Source of the DNA: Synechococcus sp. GreenBA-s
Lineage (GTDB): Bacteria; Cyanobacteriota; Cyanobacteriia; PCC-6307; Cyanobiaceae
DNA: 42,025 bases
NCBI RefSeq assembly: GCF_024345855.1
Contig: NZ_JAGQBX010000021.1
Coordinates: forward strand, 1-42,025
Reading direction: 5' to 3'
Positions 26,566 through 35,995 of the stretch are shown here, one piece after another (within the stretch, counting starts at the first letter, position 1; each line of letters starts with the position of its first letter). A program made the translations under genes and the position numbers. The notes under the pieces were generated by a model that saw only the letters and a list, made by a program, of their open reading frames with translations, had not been told where the DNA came from and made no database searches.

Positions 26566-27249
26566 GTGAAAACCCCAGCCGCTGACGCAATCTGTTTCCA
26601 ATCTCCAGGCCCGGTGGACTACGCCACGGGCTGGGGGTGGCAGCGGCAGCTGCAGGGGCGGTTGCTGGCGGATCCGGCCGGCCCCGACGCGGTGCTGCTG
26701 CTGGAGCACGAGCCCTGCTACACCCTGGGCCGCGGCGCCAGTGAGGCCTTCCTGGGCTTCGATCCGGCCGCGCCGCCGGCGCCCCTGTTCCGCATCGACC
26801 GGGGCGGTGAGGTGACCCACCACGTGCCGGGTCAGCTGGTGCTCTATCCGGTGCTCAACCTGCAGCGCCATGGCGCCGACCTGCACCTCTACCTGCGGGA
26901 GCTGGAGGGGGTGGTGCTGGATCTGCTGGCGGAGCTGGGGCTGGAGGGGCAGCGGGTCACCGGGCTCACCGGGGTGTGGCTGGAGGGCCGCAAGCTGGCG
27001 GCCATCGGCGTGGGGGCGCGGCGCTGGATCAGCCAGCACGGCCTGGCCCTCAACGTGGACTGCGACCTGGCCGGCTTCGGCGCGATCGTGCCATGCGGCA
27101 TCGCCGATCGGCCCGTGGGGCGCCTGCTGGACTGGCGGCCGGAGCTCACGGCGGTGCAGCTGCGGCCCCGGCTGCTGGCGGCCTTCGCCCGGCGTTTCAA
27201 CCTGGCGCTCCGTCCCCCTCGGCCCCCCGAAATCCTGCAGGGCTTGTAA
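26566..27249 (+). CDS. lipB: Octanoyl-[ACP]:protein N-octanoyltransferase
   Basis: LipB moves octanoate from ACP to lipoyl domains such as the E2 subunit encoded nearby at 29917; LipA then inserts sulfur. The product is 227 residues. Motifs: [21 protein letters not shown] (80-100), RKLAAIGVG with K143, and the catalytic C177 in [10 protein letters not shown]. The GTG at 26566 is the first plausible start, and there is no ATG before the conserved part. It is divergent from hpf and is followed after 43 bases by the acyl-CoA synthetase gene. Activity-related residues are complete. Confidence 0.95.
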   Translation: MKTPAADAICFQSPGPVDYATGWGWQRQLQGRLLADPAGPDAVLLLEHEPCYTLGRGASEAFLGFDPAAPPAPLFRIDRGGEVTHHVPGQLVLYPVLNLQRHGADLHLYLRELEGVVLDLLAELGLEGQRVTGLTGVWLEGRKLAAIGVGARRWISQHGLALNVDCDLAGFGAIVPCGIADRPVGRLLDWRPELTAVQLRPRLLAAFARRFNLALRPPRPPEILQGL

Positions 27250-27292
27250 CGATGCCCCTCAGTCCGCCACCGCGCTGAGCGCGCCCACCGAG

Positions 27293-29263
27293 ATGGCCCC
27301 ATCCACCCGGAGCTCCAGCCGCGCCGAAATCCACTGGAGCGCCGATCGCAGCGATCACCGCGCCCTGGCCCTGCGCGACGACTGGAGCGGCATCAGCGGC
27401 CTCGAGCAGCTCTGGCCGGCGCTGGCGGAGCGCTATGGCGCGGCGGTGGCCGTGGAGGCCCCCCACGCCAAGCCGCCGGAAACCCTCAGCTACCGCGAGC
27501 TGCAGCAGCGGATCGACCAGGCCGCGGCGGCCTTCGCAGCCCTGGGGGTGCGGCCGGGCGACGTGGTGGCCCTGTTCGCCGAAAACGGTCCCCGCTGGCT
27601 GGTGGCCGACCAGGGGCTGATGCGTGCCGGCGCCGCCGATGCGGTGCGGGGCAGCGCCGCCCCGGCCGAGGAGCTGCGCTACATCCTGCGCGACTCGGGC
27701 GCCATCGGCCTGGTGGTGGAGTCGGCCGCGTTGCTCCAGCAGCTGGCCCTGGGCTCCGAGGAGCTGGGGCGGCTGCGCTTCGTGCTGGTGCTGGAAGGGG
27801 AGGGGGGCGACGAGGCGCCGGTGGTGCCCTGCTTCAGCTGGGCCGACCTCCTGGCCCGCGGTGCCCAGGAGCCCGTGCCGCCCTGGCCCACGGGCGGCGA
27901 GGAGCGCCTGGCGACCCTGCTCTACACCTCCGGCACCACGGGCCAGCCCAAGGGCGTGCCCCTCAGCCACGCCAACCTGCTGCACCAGATCCGCACCCTG
28001 GGCGTGGCGGTGGCGCCCCGGCCCGGCGACCACGTGCTCAGCGTGCTGCCGATCTGGCACGCCTACGAGCGCACGGCCGAATACCTGCTGCTCAGCTGCG
28101 GCTGCCGCCAGACCTACACGACCCTGCGGCACCTCAAGGCCGACCTGCAGCGGGTCCGGCCCCAGTACCTGATCAGCGTGCCGCGGCTGTGGGAGGCCCT
28201 GCTGGCCGGCTTCGAGGATGCCGTGGCCGCCATGCCGCCGGGCCGCCAGCGCCTGCTGGGCCGGGCCCTGGCGATCAGCCGCTTCCACAGCGCCCAGAAG
28301 CGCCGCGCCCGCGACCTCACCCTCAGCCCCCATGGCCCCCTGGACCGGCTGGCCGGTGCGGCTCTGGCGGCGGGCAGCTGGCCCCTGCATGCCCTGGCGG
28401 CGCGCCTGTTCTGGCCCAAGGTGCGGGCCCAGCTGGCCGGCGGTCGGCTGGGGACGGCCATCAGCGGCGGCGGCGCCCTCGCCCCCCATGTGGATGGCTT
28501 CTTCGAGGCGATCGGCATCGAGCTGCTGGTGGGCTACGGCCTCACCGAGACGGCCCCGGTGCTCACCTGCCGCCGCCCCTGGGCCAACCGCCGCGGCAGT
28601 GCCGGCCAGCCCCTGCCCGGCACGGCCCTCAAGATCGTGGAGCTGGAGGGCCGCGCCACCCTGGGCTGGGGGGAGCGGGGCCGGGTGCTCGCCCGGGGCC
28701 CCCAGGTGATGGCGGGCTACTTCGGCAAGCCGGAGGCCACCGCCAAGGTGATCGACGCCGAGGGCTGGTTCGACACCGGCGACCTGGGTCACCTGCTGAG
28801 CGATGGCTCCCTCGTGCTCACCGGCCGGGCCAAGGACACGATCGTGCTCAGCAGCGGCGAGAACATCGAGCCCGGTCCGCTGGAGGAGGAACTGGCGGCC
28901 TGCTCCCTGGTGGAGCAGGTGATGCTGGTGGGCCAGGACCGGCGCCAGCTCGGCGCCCTGATCGTGCCGCGGCCCGAGCCCCTGGCGGCCTTCGCCCGCG
29001 AGCAGGGGCTCACCCCGCCGCCGGCCTTTCCCGACGGCTCCCCCGCCGGCGCCGAGGCGGCGCTGCTCAAGGCGCTCACCGGCCGGCTCAACCGCCGCCT
29101 GGCGGCCCGCCCCGGCTCCCGGCCCGACGAGCGCCTGGGGGGCGTGGCCCTGGTGGCGCCCTTCAGCATCGAGAACGGCCTGCTCACCCAGACCCTCAAG
29201 CAGAAGCGCGACCGCATCACCCAGCGGGATGCCGCGGCGATCGAGGCGATTTACGGCCGCTGA
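27293..29263 (+). CDS. Long-chain fatty acyl-CoA/acyl-ACP synthetase
   Basis: This AMP-binding enzyme activates fatty acids through an acyl-adenylate. The product is 656 residues. The ATP loop LLYTSGTTGQPKG is near residue 210, the IWHAYERTAEY block near 260, GYGLTETAPVL near 415, and the GWFDTGDLG and AKDTIVLSSGENIEPGPLE hinge segments near 490-530. In cyanobacteria the close relatives (Aas, AAE15-like) recycle free fatty acids by loading them on ACP, so acyl-ACP synthetase is the most likely job; CoA use cannot be excluded. The frame is open upstream through lipB; the ATG at 27293 matches the family. It sits between lipB and the YlqD-like gene. Confidence 0.93.
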   Translation: MAPSTRSSSRAEIHWSADRSDHRALALRDDWSGISGLEQLWPALAERYGAAVAVEAPHAKPPETLSYRELQQRIDQAAAAFAALGVRPGDVVALFAENGPRWLVADQGLMRAGAADAVRGSAAPAEELRYILRDSGAIGLVVESAALLQQLALGSEELGRLRFVLVLEGEGGDEAPVVPCFSWADLLARGAQEPVPPWPTGGEERLATLLYTSGTTGQPKGVPLSHANLLHQIRTLGVAVAPRPGDHVLSVLPIWHAYERTAEYLLLSCGCRQTYTTLRHLKADLQRVRPQYLISVPRLWEALLAGFEDAVAAMPPGRQRLLGRALAISRFHSAQKRRARDLTLSPHGPLDRLAGAALAAGSWPLHALAARLFWPKVRAQLAGGRLGTAISGGGALAPHVDGFFEAIGIELLVGYGLTETAPVLTCRRPWANRRGSAGQPLPGTALKIVELEGRATLGWGERGRVLARGPQVMAGYFGKPEATAKVIDAEGWFDTGDLGHLLSDGSLVLTGRAKDTIVLSSGENIEPGPLEEELAACSLVEQVMLVGQDRRQLGALIVPRPEPLAAFAREQGLTPPPAFPDGSPAGAEAALLKALTGRLNRRLAARPGSRPDERLGGVALVAPFSIENGLLTQTLKQKRDRITQRDAAAIEAIYGR

Positions 29264-29359
29264 GCTGTGGCTGAGGCGTCCGGTTGGCCCGGGTGCGGCG
29301 ATCCGGCCGTTGACCCCCAGGACCCCGGCTGACAGCCTGAGCGCTGCTTTTTTGCTTCC

Positions 29360-29800
29360 ATGGCCGACGGCTCCCTCTCGATCAAGCGCACGATCACGGT
29401 GCGGGCCGTGGTGACCCCCCGCTGGAAGGAGGACGCCGAGCGGGAACTGAGCAACGCCATCGCCGCCAGCGACGGCCAGCTGTCCCAGCTGGAGCAGGAG
29501 GGACAGCAGGTGGTGGACGCGATCCGCAGCCAGAGCGCCAACCCCCTGGACCCCCGCGTGTCGGAGCAGGTGGCCTCGGTGCAGGAGCAGGTGGCCGCCA
29601 AGCGGGCCGAGCTGGAGGAGCAGAAGCGCCAGCTGCTGGAGCAGCAGCGCCAGGTGCGGGAGCTGGAGCTGGAGCAGATCGTGGAGCAGGGCCAGCTGGA
29701 GAGCTTCACCGACGTGCGCGTGGGCGACAACCTCGTGGAGAAGCTGCAGGTGGCGGTGGTGGTGCGCGACGGCGTGATCGAGGCGATCGAGGGCGCCTGA
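29360..29800 (+). CDS. YlqD family coiled-coil protein
   Basis: The product is 146 residues. It starts MADGSLSIKRTITVRAVVTPRW, a beta strand, has a long charged coiled coil (about 28-110, rich in Glu, Gln and Leu) and ends with a short beta part (DVRVGDNLVEKLQVAVVVRDGVIEAI). This strand-coil-strand layout fits the YlqD family, of unknown function, found in cyanobacteria and Bacillus. No signal peptide. The ATG at 29360 follows a TTTTTT run at 29348-29353 in the leader. It is followed by pdhC after about 115 bases. Confidence 0.9.
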   Translation: MADGSLSIKRTITVRAVVTPRWKEDAERELSNAIAASDGQLSQLEQEGQQVVDAIRSQSANPLDPRVSEQVASVQEQVAAKRAELEEQKRQLLEQQRQVRELELEQIVEQGQLESFTDVRVGDNLVEKLQVAVVVRDGVIEAIEGA

Positions 29801-29883
29801 GCCCGGCCGGAGCGGGCGCCTGGCGGCTCCATCCCCCCGCCGGGCCGCGCCCGCAGGCCAGCGGGTCGCGTCCGCAAGCCACG

Positions 29884-29889
29884 TAAAAT
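29884..29889 (+). promoter_or_regulatory. Possible -10 element of pdhC
   Basis: TAAAAT at 29884-29889 differs from TATAAT in one position and is one of very few AT-rich hexamers in this GC-rich window. It lies 27 bases upstream of the pdhC TTG. No TTGACA-like -35 is present at the usual distance. A promoter here would give a leader of about 20 bases. Confidence 0.35.
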
Positions 29890-29916
29890 CCGCCCCAATT
29901 GCGCGGCAGACCTCCG

Positions 29917-31269
29917 TTGGCCACCCACGACATCTTCATGCCCGCCCTCTCCTCCACCATGACGGAGGGCAAGATCGTGGAGTGGCTGAAGAAGCCCGGC
30001 GACAAGGTCGCCCGCGGCGAATCGGTGCTGGTGGTGGAGTCGGACAAGGCCGACATGGACGTGGAGTCGTTCAATGAGGGCTTCCTGGCGGCCGTGCTGA
30101 TGCCGGCCGGCGGCACCGCTCCGGTGGGCGAGACGATCGGTCTGATCGTGGAGACCGAGGCCGAGATCGCCGAGGCGGCGGCCAAGGCTCCGGCCGCTGG
30201 ATCGGCGGCGGCGGCGCCCGCTGCGGCCCCTGCCGCTCCCGCTGCGGCCGCGCCGGCTCCGGTGGCCGCCGCGGCTCCCGTTCCGGTGCCTGCCGCGGCG
30301 CCCGCAGCCGTGGCGCCCGCCCCCGCCCCGGTGGCCTCCGGCCGGGTGGTGGCTTCGCCCCGGGCCAAGAAGTTGGCGGCCCAGCACGGCGTGGCCCTCG
30401 ACAGCCTGCGCGGCAGCGGTCCCCACGGCCGCATCCAGGCGGAGGACGTGGAGCGGGCCCTGGGGCTGACCGTGGCCGTGCCGCGGGTGGCCGAGGGCTC
30501 AGGCCCCGCTGGGGCTGCTGCTGCCAGTAACGGGGCCGCCGCCCCTGGCGCCGCGGCTCCGGCGGCCGCCCCCGCCGGCCAGAGCTTCGGGCGCCCCGGC
30601 GAGAGCGTGGCCTTCAACACCCTGCAGGCCGCAGTGGTGCGCAACATGAACGCCAGCCTGACGGTGCCCATCTTCCACGTGGGCTACACGATCACCACCG
30701 ACCGGCTCGACGCCTTCTACAAGCAGGTCAAGACCAAGGGCGTCACGATGACGGCACTGCTGGCCAAGGCCGTGGGCGTGGTGCTGGCCCGCCATCCCCA
30801 GGTGAACGCCGCAGCCAGCGACACCGCCATGACCTACCCCGGCGCCGTGAACGTGGCCGTGGCGGTGGCCATGGACGATGGCGGCCTGATCACGCCGGTG
30901 CTGGCCAACGCGGACCGCACGGATCTCTATTCCCTGGCCCGCAACTGGGCCGACCTGGTGGCCCGCTCCCGCAGCAAGCAGCTCAAGCCCGAGGAGTACA
31001 GCACCGGCACCTTCACCCTCTCCAACCTGGGCATGTTCGGGGTGGATCGCTTCGATGCGATCCTGCCGCCGGGCACCGGCGCGATCCTGGCGGTGGCGGC
31101 CTCCCGCCCCACGGTGGTGGCCGGCAAGGACGGCTCGATCCGCGTGCGGAACCAGATGCAGGTGAACCTCACCGCCGACCACCGCGTGATCTACGGCACC
31201 CACGCCGCCGCCTTCCTCAAGGATCTGGCCCAGCTGATCGAGACCAACCCCGAGAGCCTGGCCCTCTGA
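29917..31269 (+). CDS. pdhC: Pyruvate dehydrogenase E2, dihydrolipoamide acetyltransferase
   Basis: E2 is the core of the pyruvate dehydrogenase complex: it transfers acetyl from E1 to CoA by a swinging lipoyl arm. The product is 450 residues with a lipoyl domain (1-80, lipoylated K44 in [12 protein letters not shown]), an Ala/Pro linker (about 90-142), a peripheral subunit-binding domain (about 144-182, [20 protein letters not shown]), a second Ala/Pro linker and the acetyltransferase domain (about 225-450) with active-site His H422 in DHRVIYG. The usual DHRVIDG has Tyr for Asp, as in many plastid-type enzymes. I chose TTG at 29917 since [18 protein letters not shown] is the known family start; another TTG is at 29899. 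lipB upstream supplies its cofactor. Confidence 0.94.
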   Translation: MATHDIFMPALSSTMTEGKIVEWLKKPGDKVARGESVLVVESDKADMDVESFNEGFLAAVLMPAGGTAPVGETIGLIVETEAEIAEAAAKAPAAGSAAAAPAAAPAAPAAAAPAPVAAAAPVPVPAAAPAAVAPAPAPVASGRVVASPRAKKLAAQHGVALDSLRGSGPHGRIQAEDVERALGLTVAVPRVAEGSGPAGAAAASNGAAAPGAAAPAAAPAGQSFGRPGESVAFNTLQAAVVRNMNASLTVPIFHVGYTITTDRLDAFYKQVKTKGVTMTALLAKAVGVVLARHPQVNAAASDTAMTYPGAVNVAVAVAMDDGGLITPVLANADRTDLYSLARNWADLVARSRSKQLKPEEYSTGTFTLSNLGMFGVDRFDAILPPGTGAILAVAASRPTVVAGKDGSIRVRNQMQVNLTADHRVIYGTHAAAFLKDLAQLIETNPESLAL

Positions 31270-31324
31270 GTGCAGGGGGGTGCTGATGCCCCCCGACATC
31301 TCACCTTCGCGCTCGATGCTCCCG

Positions 31325-32482
31325 ATGGATCCCGCTGATCTGCGGCTCTCCAGCTACGACTTCCACCTGCCTGAGGAGCGCATCGCCCAGCGGCCGGTGG
31401 AGCCCCGTCATGCCGCCCGACTGTTGGTGCTCGACCCAGCCGGCACGGGCCCGGCACCCCATGCCCGCCACCTGAGCGTGTGGGAGCTGCAGCACGAGCT
31501 CCAGCCCGGCGATCTGCTGGTGGTGAACGACACCCGGGTGCTGCGGGCGCGGCTGGAGGCGCGCCGGCCCACGGGCGGCGCGGTGGAGCTGCTGGTGCTG
31601 GAGCCCTGGCAGCCCCTGCCGGCAGCTTCGGCCGCCGAGGGGGTGGCGCCGGCCCCCGGCCAGTGGCTCTGCCTGGCCAAGCCGGCCAAGAAACTCAGGC
31701 CCGGCGACTGGCTCGAGCTGGTGGCGGAAGGCCAGCCGCCCCTGCCGGTGCAGGTGCTCGGCAGCGATCCCGCCACCGGCGGCCGCATCCTGCAGTTTCC
31801 AGCCGCCTGCAGCGACGCGGCGGCGCTGGAGCCGCTGCTGGTGCGCTACGGCGCCATCCCGCTGCCGCCCTACATCCACGAGCACGACGCCAGCGACAAC
31901 GAGCGCTACCAGACCCGCTACGCCTCCCGGCCCGGCGCCGTGGCCGCGCCGACGGCGGGGCTGCACCTCAGCGATGAGCTCCTGGCGGCGATTCGCGCCC
32001 GCGGCGTGGAGCTGGCCACCACCACCCTGCACGTGGGCCTGGGCACCTTCCGGCCGGTGGAGACGGAAGACCTGAGCCAGCTGCAGCTGCACAGCGAATG
32101 GGTGGAGGTGAGCCCCCAGCTGGTGGCGGCGGTGGACGCCTGCCGGCAGCGCGGCGGCCGCGTGATCGCCATTGGCACCACCTCGGTGCGCAGCCTGGAG
32201 GCGGTGGCCCAGCTGCACGGGGGCGAGCTGCGCCCCCACACCGGGCCGGTGAATCTGGTGATCCAGCCCGGCTACCGCTTTGCCGTGGTGCAGGGCCTGC
32301 TCACCAACTTCCACCTGCCCAAGAGCTCGCTGCTGCTGCTGGTGAGTGCCCTGATCGGCCGCGAGCGCCTGCTTGCCCTCTACGCCGCGGCGATCGAGCG
32401 CCAGTACCGCTTCTTCTCCTACGGCGATGCCATGTGGATCGCACCGGAGGCGGTGCTGGCCGCGGCCCGCCCCCCGGGCTGA
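31325..32482 (+). CDS. queA: S-adenosylmethionine:tRNA ribosyltransferase-isomerase
   Basis: QueA transfers the ribosyl part of SAM to preQ1 at the wobble base of GUN-decoding tRNAs, making epoxyqueuosine. The product is 385 residues from the ATG at 31325; the family begins near [19 protein letters not shown]. Motifs include [16 protein letters not shown] near residue 65 and the C-terminal [38 protein letters not shown] block. In-frame ATGs at 31316 and 31286 are possible; AGGGGGG just before 31286 is the better ribosome site, so the start remains open. The protein has an Ala/Pro-rich insertion near 100-115. It follows pdhC closely and converges on sodB. Confidence 0.94.
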   Translation: MDPADLRLSSYDFHLPEERIAQRPVEPRHAARLLVLDPAGTGPAPHARHLSVWELQHELQPGDLLVVNDTRVLRARLEARRPTGGAVELLVLEPWQPLPAASAAEGVAPAPGQWLCLAKPAKKLRPGDWLELVAEGQPPLPVQVLGSDPATGGRILQFPAACSDAAALEPLLVRYGAIPLPPYIHEHDASDNERYQTRYASRPGAVAAPTAGLHLSDELLAAIRARGVELATTTLHVGLGTFRPVETEDLSQLQLHSEWVEVSPQLVAAVDACRQRGGRVIAIGTTSVRSLEAVAQLHGGELRPHTGPVNLVIQPGYRFAVVQGLLTNFHLPKSSLLLLVSALIGRERLLALYAAAIERQYRFFSYGDAMWIAPEAVLAAARPPG

Positions 32483-32525
32483 GCGGGCGCCCGGGCCCCT
32501 GGCCTCGCGCCCTCACCAACAAAAA

Positions 32526-32546
32526 GCCCCCGGCAGGGCCGGGGGC
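32526..32546 (-). terminator. Intrinsic terminator behind sodB
   Basis: Nine-bp arms GCCCCCGGC (32526-32534) and GCCGGGGGC (32538-32546) enclose a three-base loop. Read on the minus strand it is followed directly by TTTTT (32521-32525), a textbook intrinsic terminator about 37 bases after the sodB stop. On the plus strand no T-run follows, so it should not work well for queA. Confidence 0.9.
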
Positions 32547-32582
32547 GCTAGGGGGTTGGCTTGGTGTCCCCGAGGCCGACGA

Positions 32583-33182
32583 TCAGGCGGCGGCCAGGTT
32601 GGCGGCCACGAAGTCCCAGTTCACCAGCTTGTCGAGGAAGGTGGTGATGTAGTCGGGGCGGCGGTTCTGGTAGTCGAGGTAGTAGGCGTGCTCCCACACA
32701 TCCATGGTGAGCAGGGCCTTCTGGCCGTGGGCCAGGGGCAGATCGGCGTTGGCGGTCTTGGTCACCTTGAGGGTGCCGTTGTCGAGCACCAGCCAGGCCC
32801 AGCCGCTGCCGAACTGGGTGGCGCCGGCGGCCTTGAACGCCTCGACGAACTTCTCGAAGCTGCCGAAATCGGCGTTGATCTTGTCGAGCAGGGCGCCCGT
32901 GGGGGTGCCGCCGCCGCCCGGCTTGATGCACTGCCAGTAGAAGCTGTGGTTCCACACCTGGGCGGCGTTGTTGAACACCCCGGCCTTACCGGCGTCACCG
33001 GCCACGGCGGTGATGGTGTCGTCCAGGCTCTTGCCTTCCAGCTCGGTGCCGGCCACCAGGTTGTTGAGGTTGGTCACGTAAGCGTTGTGGTGCTTGCCGT
33101 GGTGGAACTCGAGGGTCTGGCGGGAGATGTGGGGCTCGAGCGCATCGAGGCCGTAGGGCAGCGCGGGCAGCGTGTGAGCCAT
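32583..33182 (-). CDS. sodB: Superoxide dismutase, iron type
   Basis: SodB turns superoxide into oxygen and hydrogen peroxide in the cytosol. The product is 199 residues. Metal ligands are H27, H79, D161 and H165 ([23 protein letters not shown]). The AAQVWNH context with Q74 marks the iron type rather than manganese. No signal peptide. The ATG at 33182 is preceded by a 240-bp gene-free region with two dyads (33251-33264 and 33321-33339) that might regulate it. Many open-ocean picocyanobacteria use a nickel enzyme instead, so this gene has ecological meaning. A strong terminator follows. Confidence 0.97.
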   Translation of the reverse strand: MAHTLPALPYGLDALEPHISRQTLEFHHGKHHNAYVTNLNNLVAGTELEGKSLDDTITAVAGDAGKAGVFNNAAQVWNHSFYWQCIKPGGGGTPTGALLDKINADFGSFEKFVEAFKAAGATQFGSGWAWLVLDNGTLKVTKTANADLPLAHGQKALLTMDVWEHAYYLDYQNRRPDYITTFLDKLVNWDFVAANLAAA

Positions 33183-33250
33183 GGGGTTGGAAAGAGCTTG
33201 GGGAACAGCCCGCCGGGGCGGGTGTGGGCTGGATTGGACGTGGGCTGGAC

Positions 33251-33264
33251 CTTGCCTGGGCAAG
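33251..33264. promoter_or_regulatory. Palindrome upstream of sodB (proximal)
   Basis: CTTGCCTGGGCAAG is a palindrome with six-base arms around a two-base centre, 69 bases upstream of the sodB start. A further GGGCAAG lies at 33272-33278. A regulator half-site is possible; only the sequence pattern is seen. Confidence 0.3.
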
Positions 33265-33320
33265 ACTCCGGGGCAAGGCGCTGATCCGATCGGCGCGCCG
33301 CCGCTGACGGGGCCCGAAGG

Positions 33321-33339
33321 GGTGATCTTAATGATCACC
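33321..33339. promoter_or_regulatory. Palindrome upstream of sodB (distal)
   Basis: GGTGATCTTAATGATCACC has seven-base arms (33321-33327 and 33333-33339) around TTAAT. It lies 139 bases upstream of the sodB start and about 30 bases before the FKBP terminator hairpin. The length of 19 bp is like a Fur box, but the sequence does not match Fur, NtcA, LexA or CRP consensus well. Confidence 0.35.
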
Positions 33340-33368
33340 TCCGGTGGCGAGGGTCGCCGGCCGTGTCG

Positions 33369-33404
33369 AAAAAACCGCCCGCTGCTGCTAAAGGAGCGCG
33401 GGCG
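33369..33404 (-). terminator. Intrinsic terminator behind the FKBP gene
   Basis: Arms CGCCCGC (33376-33382) and GCGGGCG (33398-33404) form a hairpin whose loop can pair further (GCT with AGC). Read on the minus strand it is followed by TTTTTT (33369-33374). It starts 20 bases after the FKBP stop at 33424. Confidence 0.85.
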
Positions 33405-33423
33405 CTCGGGGGCTGGAAGCCGC

Positions 33424-34038
33424 TCAGTTGCCGACCTTGAGCAGCTCCACCTCGAAGATCAGGGTGGCGTTGGGGGGAATCACGCCACCGGCACCGCGCT
33501 CGCCGTAGGCCAGATCGGGGGGGATCACCAGTTTGCGCTTGCCGCCCACCTGCATGCCGGCCACGCCCTCATCCCAGCCCTTGATCACCCGGCCGGCGCC
33601 GAGGGGGAAGGAGAAGGGGCCGCGGCCGTAGCTGCTGTCGAATTCCTTGCCGCTCTCCAGGGTGCCGCGGTAGTTCACCGAGACGCTCTGGCCGGAGCTG
33701 GCTTCTGGGCCGTCGCCGATCACCAGGTCGGTGATGCGCAGGCCGCTGGGGGTGACGCGCTCCTTGGCGGCCACCAGTTCGCCGCCGAGGGCGTTGGCGC
33801 CGGAGCTGGCGATCTGGGGGTCGGGGCTGTCGCTGGCCATGGCAAAGAGGGTGGGGTTGGAGTCGTCGGGATCGAGTTCGAAACCGCGGGCGGCGCTCAC
33901 CACCGCAGGAGCGGCAACGGCAGCTGCCGGGCTGGTGGAGACGGCGGCGGCCACGGTGGAGGGGGCCACCAGCTGGCTCACCAGGGCCAGGAGCAGGCAG
34001 GCCACGCAGACCGCCGAACTGATCAGGATGTCGCGCAT
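33424..34038 (-). CDS. Exported FKBP-type peptidyl-prolyl isomerase
   Basis: The enzyme speeds cis-trans isomerisation of proline bonds and assists folding outside the cytosol. The product is 204 residues. An N-terminal hydrophobic segment (7-31) is a signal peptide or anchor, followed by an Ala/Val/Ser-rich spacer to about 90. The FKBP domain (about 92-204) has [20 protein letters not shown], the [24 protein letters not shown] block and the C-terminal [10 protein letters not shown] strand, all normal for an active FKBP. Location in periplasm or thylakoid lumen is inference. The ATG is at 34038. It lies between sodB and the phasin-like gene, each apparently with its own terminator or gap. Confidence 0.94.
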   Translation of the reverse strand: MRDILISSAVCVACLLLALVSQLVAPSTVAAAVSTSPAAAVAAPAVVSAARGFELDPDDSNPTLFAMASDSPDPQIASSGANALGGELVAAKERVTPSGLRITDLVIGDGPEASSGQSVSVNYRGTLESGKEFDSSYGRGPFSFPLGAGRVIKGWDEGVAGMQVGGKRKLVIPPDLAYGERGAGGVIPPNATLIFEVELLKVGN

Positions 34039-34103
34039 GGCAGGGCAGGTGGCGCCGTGAATCAGGAATTCTGCCAGCGCCTGCCCGGCACGGGGTTGTG
34101 GCC

Positions 34104-34466
34104 TCAGTCGCTGAACTCCTGGGCGCTGCCGCCGGCAGGCCCGCCGATGCGCAGCTGGCGCAGGCCCTGCTCGAGCCGATCGATGCGGCCCCGCAGTTCG
34201 TCCACCTCCCGCTGGCGGGCCAGGCCCACGTCCTGCAGCAGCTGATCGAGGTTGCGCTCCAGCTGCCGCTCGGTCTGCCGTTCCAGGTCAGGGTTCTCCC
34301 CGCGCAGGCTGGCCAGCACGTCGTCCACCAGGGCGCTGGCCTGGGCGGGATCGAGGCGACCGCTGCTCACCCACGCCTGGGTGACGGACCGCAGCCGATC
34401 CGCCACCAGGGAGGTGGTACCAAGGCCGCGCAGCAGCAGCTGCTGGAGGGGGTTGGTGGGGTCCAT
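34104..34466 (-). CDS. Small phasin-like coiled-coil protein
   Basis: The product is 120 residues: a Leu-rich N-terminal part ([20 protein letters not shown]) with a helical segment to about 55, then a charged coiled coil (about 60-107, [19 protein letters not shown]...[13 protein letters not shown]) and a short tail. This layout resembles small phasin-like proteins of cyanobacteria annotated near polyhydroxyalkanoate regulators, but there is no sign here of a PHA locus, so the function is unknown. The frame is open far upstream on the minus strand; the ATG at 34466 is the first sensible one. It is divergent from lnt with a 58-bp gap. Confidence 0.8.
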   Translation of the reverse strand: MDPTNPLQQLLLRGLGTTSLVADRLRSVTQAWVSSGRLDPAQASALVDDVLASLRGENPDLERQTERQLERNLDQLLQDVGLARQREVDELRGRIDRLEQGLRQLRIGGPAGGSAQEFSD

Positions 34467-34524
34467 GGCGCGGTGGCCGCTGCTCAGCTGCCTCCGACCT
34501 TGGCGCTTCCGTAGCGTCGTGGCC

Positions 34525-35982
34525 ATGGCAGAGAACCGGCGCCCTTGGTGGATCTCCGCCCCCCTGGTCGGGGCCCTGGCCGGCGCCCTGGCCGGGCTGG
34601 CGCTGGCGCCTCTGGGCTGGCCGCCGCTGCTGTGGCTGGCGCTGGTGCCGCTCTGGAGCCAGGGCCCCTGGGCCGGCGGTCTGTGGGGGCTGGTGGCGGT
34701 GCTGGTGAGCCACCGCTGGCTGCTGGGGCTCCATCCCCTGGACTGGATCGGGGTGCCCCTGCCCCTCAGCCTGCCCCTCTGCTGGCTGCTGCTGCTGCTG
34801 ATCGCCCTGCTGGGCGGGCTCCTGGTGGCGGGTTGGCGGTTGTTGATGGAGCGGCTCGGGCCCGAGCGCTGGAGCACGGCCCTGCTGGGGGCGGCCCTGT
34901 GGGGCCTGGCGGAGGTGCTGCTGGCCAAGGGTCCCCTGTTCTGGATCGGCCTGGGGGCTGTGGCCCTGCCGGGCGATCGGGTCCTGGCGGGGCTGGCGCG
35001 GTTCGCGGGGGCCGGTGGGCTGGCGGCGGTGCAGCTGCTGCTTGGTTGGGGCCTGTGGCGCGTCCTGGCGTCGCTGCTGGCCGGGCGCCGGGGCTGGCGC
35101 CGGGTCGTGGCCGGCTGGCTGGCGGCGGTGGCGGCCCTGCACCTGCTGGGGTGGGGGCAGTTGCAGCCCGGGGAGGCCATCGGCGCGGCGGTGCCGCTGC
35201 TGGTGGTGCAGCCGGCGATTCCCACCCGCGAGAAGTTCAGCGCTCTGCAGCAGGAGCGCCTGCTGGGCCGCCTCGCTGCCGCCCAGCGGGAGGCCAGCCA
35301 GCGCCAGGCGGAGGCGGTGCTGCTGCCGGAGGGGGCCCTGGCCCTGGGCCAGGCCCTGCCGTTGCAGGCGCCCGTGGAGGTGCTCAGCGGCGGCTTCCGC
35401 CAGGAGGGCACCGAGCAGCGCAGCGCCCTGCTGCGCTTCCCCCCTGGGGCCGTCGCCCCTGCGGGCTGGCTCGACAAGCACCGCCTGGTGCCCCTGGGGG
35501 AATGGGTGCCCCTGGGCGGGCTGCTGCGCTGGTCGGGGCTCTCGGCGGTGGGGGGGCTCAGCCCTGGCTCAGCCTCGCGCCTGCTGAGCCGGCCGGCGGG
35601 GCCCATCGGTGTGGCCATCTGCTACGAGATCTCCGACGGCAGCGCCCTGGCGGCCGCCAGCCGCGGCGGGGCCCGCTGGTTGCTGGCCAGCGCCAACCTC
35701 GACCCCTATCCGCTGCTGTTGCAGCGCCAGTTCGCTGCCCTGGCCCAGCTGCGGGCGATCGAGGCGGGCCGCTGGCTGGTGAGCTCCGCCAACACCGGTC
35801 CGAGCCTGGTGGTGGATGCCGCCGGCGCGGTGCGCCAGCAGCTGCCGGCGGGACGGCCGGCCACGGCGCTGCTGCGGGTCCAGCCGCTGGTGGGGCTCAC
35901 CCCCTATGCCCGGCTGGGGGAGCTGCCCCTGCTGCTGCTGGCCCTGGCGGGGGGGCTGCTGCGCTGGCGAAGGAGCCCCTGA
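34525..35982 (+). CDS. lnt: Apolipoprotein N-acyltransferase
   Basis: Lnt adds the third acyl chain to the N-terminal Cys of lipoproteins at the periplasmic face of the inner membrane. The product is 485 residues: membrane segments over about 1-210, then a nitrilase-like domain (about 222-440) and a last membrane segment near 455-478. The catalytic triad is complete: E269 in LLPEGA, K318 in WLDKHRLVPLGE, C366 in AICYEIS. The ATG at 34525 is the best start; the frame is open upstream in shadow sequence. It is divergent from the phasin-like gene and convergent with the SepF-like gene. A lipoprotein gene (36445-36711) lies nearby. Confidence 0.95.
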   Translation: MAENRRPWWISAPLVGALAGALAGLALAPLGWPPLLWLALVPLWSQGPWAGGLWGLVAVLVSHRWLLGLHPLDWIGVPLPLSLPLCWLLLLLIALLGGLLVAGWRLLMERLGPERWSTALLGAALWGLAEVLLAKGPLFWIGLGAVALPGDRVLAGLARFAGAGGLAAVQLLLGWGLWRVLASLLAGRRGWRRVVAGWLAAVAALHLLGWGQLQPGEAIGAAVPLLVVQPAIPTREKFSALQQERLLGRLAAAQREASQRQAEAVLLPEGALALGQALPLQAPVEVLSGGFRQEGTEQRSALLRFPPGAVAPAGWLDKHRLVPLGEWVPLGGLLRWSGLSAVGGLSPGSASRLLSRPAGPIGVAICYEISDGSALAAASRGGARWLLASANLDPYPLLLQRQFAALAQLRAIEAGRWLVSSANTGPSLVVDAAGAVRQQLPAGRPATALLRVQPLVGLTPYARLGELPLLLLALAGGLLRWRRSP

Positions 35983-35995
35983 GCTGCCCTGGAGG

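Noticed and set aside
29348-29353. TTTTTT before the YlqD-like gene as the end of a terminator behind the acyl-CoA synthetase
   Set aside because: Only four-pair stems can be drawn before it, too weak for an intrinsic terminator.
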